From QHXM01 sp032160165 (lineage in GTDB: Bacteria > Acidobacteriota > Blastocatellia > Pyrinomonadales > Pyrinomonadaceae), in contig JAVHWA010000062.1 of the NCBI GenBank assembly GCA_032160165.1, positions 1 to 7,251 on the forward strand: a stretch of DNA of 7,251 nt, written 5' to 3'. The position numbers were made by a program, and so were the translations under genes. This document shows, piece by piece, positions 5,746 through 7,251 of this stretch (positions within the stretch are counted from its first letter, which is position 1; each line of letters begins with the position of its first letter). Below the pieces are notes generated by a model, which saw nothing but the letters and a program-made list of their open reading frames with translations, was not told the DNA's origin and made no database searches.

Positions 5746-6324
5746 ATGAAACGCACCGCCAGGCGCTTGATGATAGCTGGTTGCTTGTGTTTGAGTTTCA
5801 TTGCCGGCTGTTCCAGGTCTAATTCTAATGGGCAACCAGCTCCTGCCGCGTCGGATCAATCTGGCAACACTCAGCCCGCAACCGTCGCGCCGACCATGCC
5901 GCTCGCAGGATCAAACAATCAAACCGGCGACGTGGCCGATGAACTGCACACGCCGCCCAAAGGCAGCGCCGAACGCCAGGCCCTGATGGACGCACTGCGC
6001 GAAGTGTACAAAACCAGTCGGAATAGCGATGGCAGACCCAATCGAGGCGACATCATCTTCGTGGTGAATTACCTGAAAGTTCACGATGGCTGGGCGTGGA
6101 CTTACGCCGAGCCCCAGTCATCTAACGCGAGTGATTCGTTCGGGGAAAACAGCGGCTTCCTGTTGCATCTTGAAGATGGCCGATGGAAGGTAATGAAGAC
6201 TCCAGCAATGGTCAGTGACCCGAATGATCCTGAGAATCTGGATTACCCGGGTCCGAAGGATGTTGAGAGGATAAGGAAAATGTATCCCTCAATTTCCAAA
6301 GACATTTTTCCCAGGCCACAATAA
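5746..6324 (+). CDS. uncharacterised lipoprotein
   Basis: This 192-residue protein begins MKRTARRLMIAGCLCLSFIA and then GCSRS, a type II signal peptide with lipobox IAGC, so Cys22 should be lipidated after cleavage. Ser at +2 favours outer-membrane sorting by the E. coli rule, if that applies here. Residues 23-70 are a low-complexity linker rich in Ser, Asn, Gln, Pro and Ala. A compact domain follows: helix GSAERQALMDALREVYK (73-89), strand DIIFVVNYLKVHDGWAWTYAEPQ (102-124), then SGFLLHLEDGRWKVMKTP (136-153), a pattern of strands ending in a W-K-V strand. The last 35 residues, with PxxVERIRKMYPSI, are a short helical tail. I associate this helix-plus-two-strand module with uncharacterised exported proteins of Acidobacteriota and Proteobacteria, sometimes next to SH3-like domains. 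No enzymatic motif is visible. The methyltransferase gene starts 48 bases after its stop. Confidence 0.85.
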   Translation: MKRTARRLMIAGCLCLSFIAGCSRSNSNGQPAPAASDQSGNTQPATVAPTMPLAGSNNQTGDVADELHTPPKGSAERQALMDALREVYKTSRNSDGRPNRGDIIFVVNYLKVHDGWAWTYAEPQSSNASDSFGENSGFLLHLEDGRWKVMKTPAMVSDPNDPENLDYPGPKDVERIRKMYPSISKDIFPRPQ

Positions 6325-6372
6325 AGGAGAGGCCGGCTACAGTCAGTCGTCGCGGTATCAGGCCTTTTCAAT

Positions 6373-7110
6373 ATGGATGCGTTTCAAGAGTTGGAAGCTC
6401 TGCTCGAGAAGGACCGCAACCTCAGGTTGGCCGAGCCCGACATCTACTCCGTGCTTCCTGATATCCCAGGTAAGCACCATTACGACAGACGCGCCGCCGT
6501 TTATGATTTAGTGGTCAGCACCCGCCCTTATAACTCCGTCATGTGGGGAAGTTCGCCGCGCGATTATGTTGCCTTCGCCCGCAAGGCCGTCATCTCTGCC
6601 AAGGGAAGGCTCCTGGATGCAGCGTGCGGCTCAATGCTATTTACAGCGCGCGCTTATCTCGACAGTGATAGACAGGTCATTGCTCTTGATCAATCGTTGG
6701 CCATGTTAAGGCGAGCGCGCAAGCGGTTGATGGACCTCGCAGGCTCTGTACCAGAACACATCCTACTGTTGCAGGCGGACCTGACGGACTTACCGTTGCG
6801 CCCTTCCGGCTACAACACAATCCTTTGCATGAATGTGCTGCATCACTTCGAAGCTGCAACAGTTTTGATATCGGGCTTGAAAAGTCTGCTGAGTGATGGT
6901 GGAAACTTGTATCTGACGAGCCTGGTATCAAACAATCGCTTCATCGGAGACCGCTATCTCAACACGCTCTATGCGACCGGAGAATTTGTTCGTCCACGAA
7001 GCGGTCTGGAATTGAAGGAGATCCTGAACAGATCTTTGAATCAGGAGGTTAGCTATCTGGTGAAAGGGAACATGGCATTTGCATCGACGGCGATAATTCC
7101 CTCGCTTTGA
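6373..7110 (+). CDS. class I SAM-dependent methyltransferase
   Basis: This 245-residue protein has the Rossmann-fold methyltransferase motifs in order. Motif I is RLLDAACGSMLFTARAY (79-95), where the AdoMet loop reads DAACGSM instead of the usual DxGCGxG. Motif II is the acidic end of the second strand, VIALDQS (102-108, Asp106 for the ribose hydroxyls). Then come LLLQADLTDLPL (131-142) and the motif IV/post-motif region TILCMNVLHHF (149-159), followed by LLSDGGNLYLTSL (172-184). It should be cytoplasmic and transfer a methyl group from S-adenosylmethionine to an unidentified small molecule; the layout is of the Methyltransf_11/25 type found in ubiquinone, menaquinone and secondary metabolism. 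The N-terminal 60 residues include HYDRRAAVYDLVV, a familiar pre-motif helix. ATG 6373 has no obvious nearby Shine-Dalgarno; the purine-rich AAAGGAGAGG at the preceding stop is about 40 bases away. Confidence 0.87.
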   Translation: MDAFQELEALLEKDRNLRLAEPDIYSVLPDIPGKHHYDRRAAVYDLVVSTRPYNSVMWGSSPRDYVAFARKAVISAKGRLLDAACGSMLFTARAYLDSDRQVIALDQSLAMLRRARKRLMDLAGSVPEHILLLQADLTDLPLRPSGYNTILCMNVLHHFEAATVLISGLKSLLSDGGNLYLTSLVSNNRFIGDRYLNTLYATGEFVRPRSGLELKEILNRSLNQEVSYLVKGNMAFASTAIIPSL

Positions 7111-7135
7111 CGCAGAGAGGATTTACCACAGAGTT
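7111..7135. repeat. partial CACAGAG-type intergenic motif
   Basis: Just after the methyltransferase stop the sequence reads CGCAGAGAGGATTTACCACAGAGTT (written in two pieces: CGCAGAGAGG, then ATTTACCACAGAGTT). It resembles the widespread intergenic motif built on TTTAACCACAGAG and CACAGAGG units found in many environmental bacteria. Only one and a half units are visible and no inverted copy follows in the window. Confidence 0.35.
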
Positions 7136-7144
7136 AAGCATGCG

Positions 7145-7161
7145 CCGGTGCGCACCACCGG
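7145..7161 (+). repeat. GC-rich hairpin downstream of the methyltransferase gene
   Basis: CCGGTG (7145-7150) pairs with CACCGG (7156-7161) over a 5-base loop, and GGTGCGCACC inside it is itself a 10-base palindrome. No T-run follows, so it is not a clear intrinsic terminator. Beyond it, from about 7162 to the end, I see no supported gene; a GTG at 7226 preceded by GGAG could begin one, but only eight codons fit before the edge. Confidence 0.4.
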
Positions 7162-7251
7162 ACATGAAAAGCTGATCTTTGACATAGTAAGCTAACGTTC
7201 AGCCAACACGGAATGGAGATCGGAAGTGATTGGTGCCGGTGACTGCTCGCC

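Noticed and set aside
7211..7251. Match of AGATCGGAAG at 7217-7226 to the start of a common sequencing adapter
   Set aside because: Only 10 bases match and the sequence then departs from the adapter, so chance is sufficient.
7226..7251. Possible start of a new gene at GTG 7226 (IGAGDCS) with GGAG 7 bases upstream
   Set aside because: Eight codons before the window edge are too few to support a gene.

Overview
The window carries nine protein-coding genes, all on the + strand, with short gaps and no RNA genes, insertion sequences or CRISPR array that I can support. GC content is moderate. Several uncharacterised secreted or membrane proteins resemble small proteins I associate with Acidobacteriota, particularly Blastocatellia. 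That assignment rests on protein style alone and is an inference of moderate confidence.

Region by region: (1) positions 2-421 hold the 3' part of a small multi-pass membrane protein cut by the window edge. (2) Positions 463-2337 hold a GrpB-family protein followed 15 bases later by a UGT-like glycosyltransferase. (3) Positions 2392-3362 hold a GC-rich leader that can fold into two mutually exclusive hairpins, a strong ribosome binding site, a small VOC/glyoxalase-fold protein, and a signal-anchored protein of unknown function; a weak terminator follows. (4) Positions 3458-4314 hold a leader with an inverted repeat and an unpaired Shine-Dalgarno-like sequence, then a DapB-family reductase that lacks the usual catalytic histidine pair. 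(5) Positions 4356-4969 hold a HEAT-repeat-like protein whose first 19 codons are in another frame, which points to a one-base deletion. (6) Positions 4970-5745 are mostly non-coding, with one 56-residue membrane protein at 5310-5480. (7) Positions 5746-7110 hold a lipoprotein and a class I SAM-dependent methyltransferase. The tail after 7110 has a hairpin and a CACAGAG-type intergenic motif.

The genes do not form a recognisable pathway. The GrpB/glycosyltransferase pair and the VOC/signal-anchor pair are close enough to be co-transcribed. The rest look like individually expressed accessory or housekeeping-paralogue genes. I do not see a convincing new multi-gene system. The points most worth checking are the frameshifted HEAT gene, the altered active site of the DapB homologue, and the alternative hairpins before the VOC gene.
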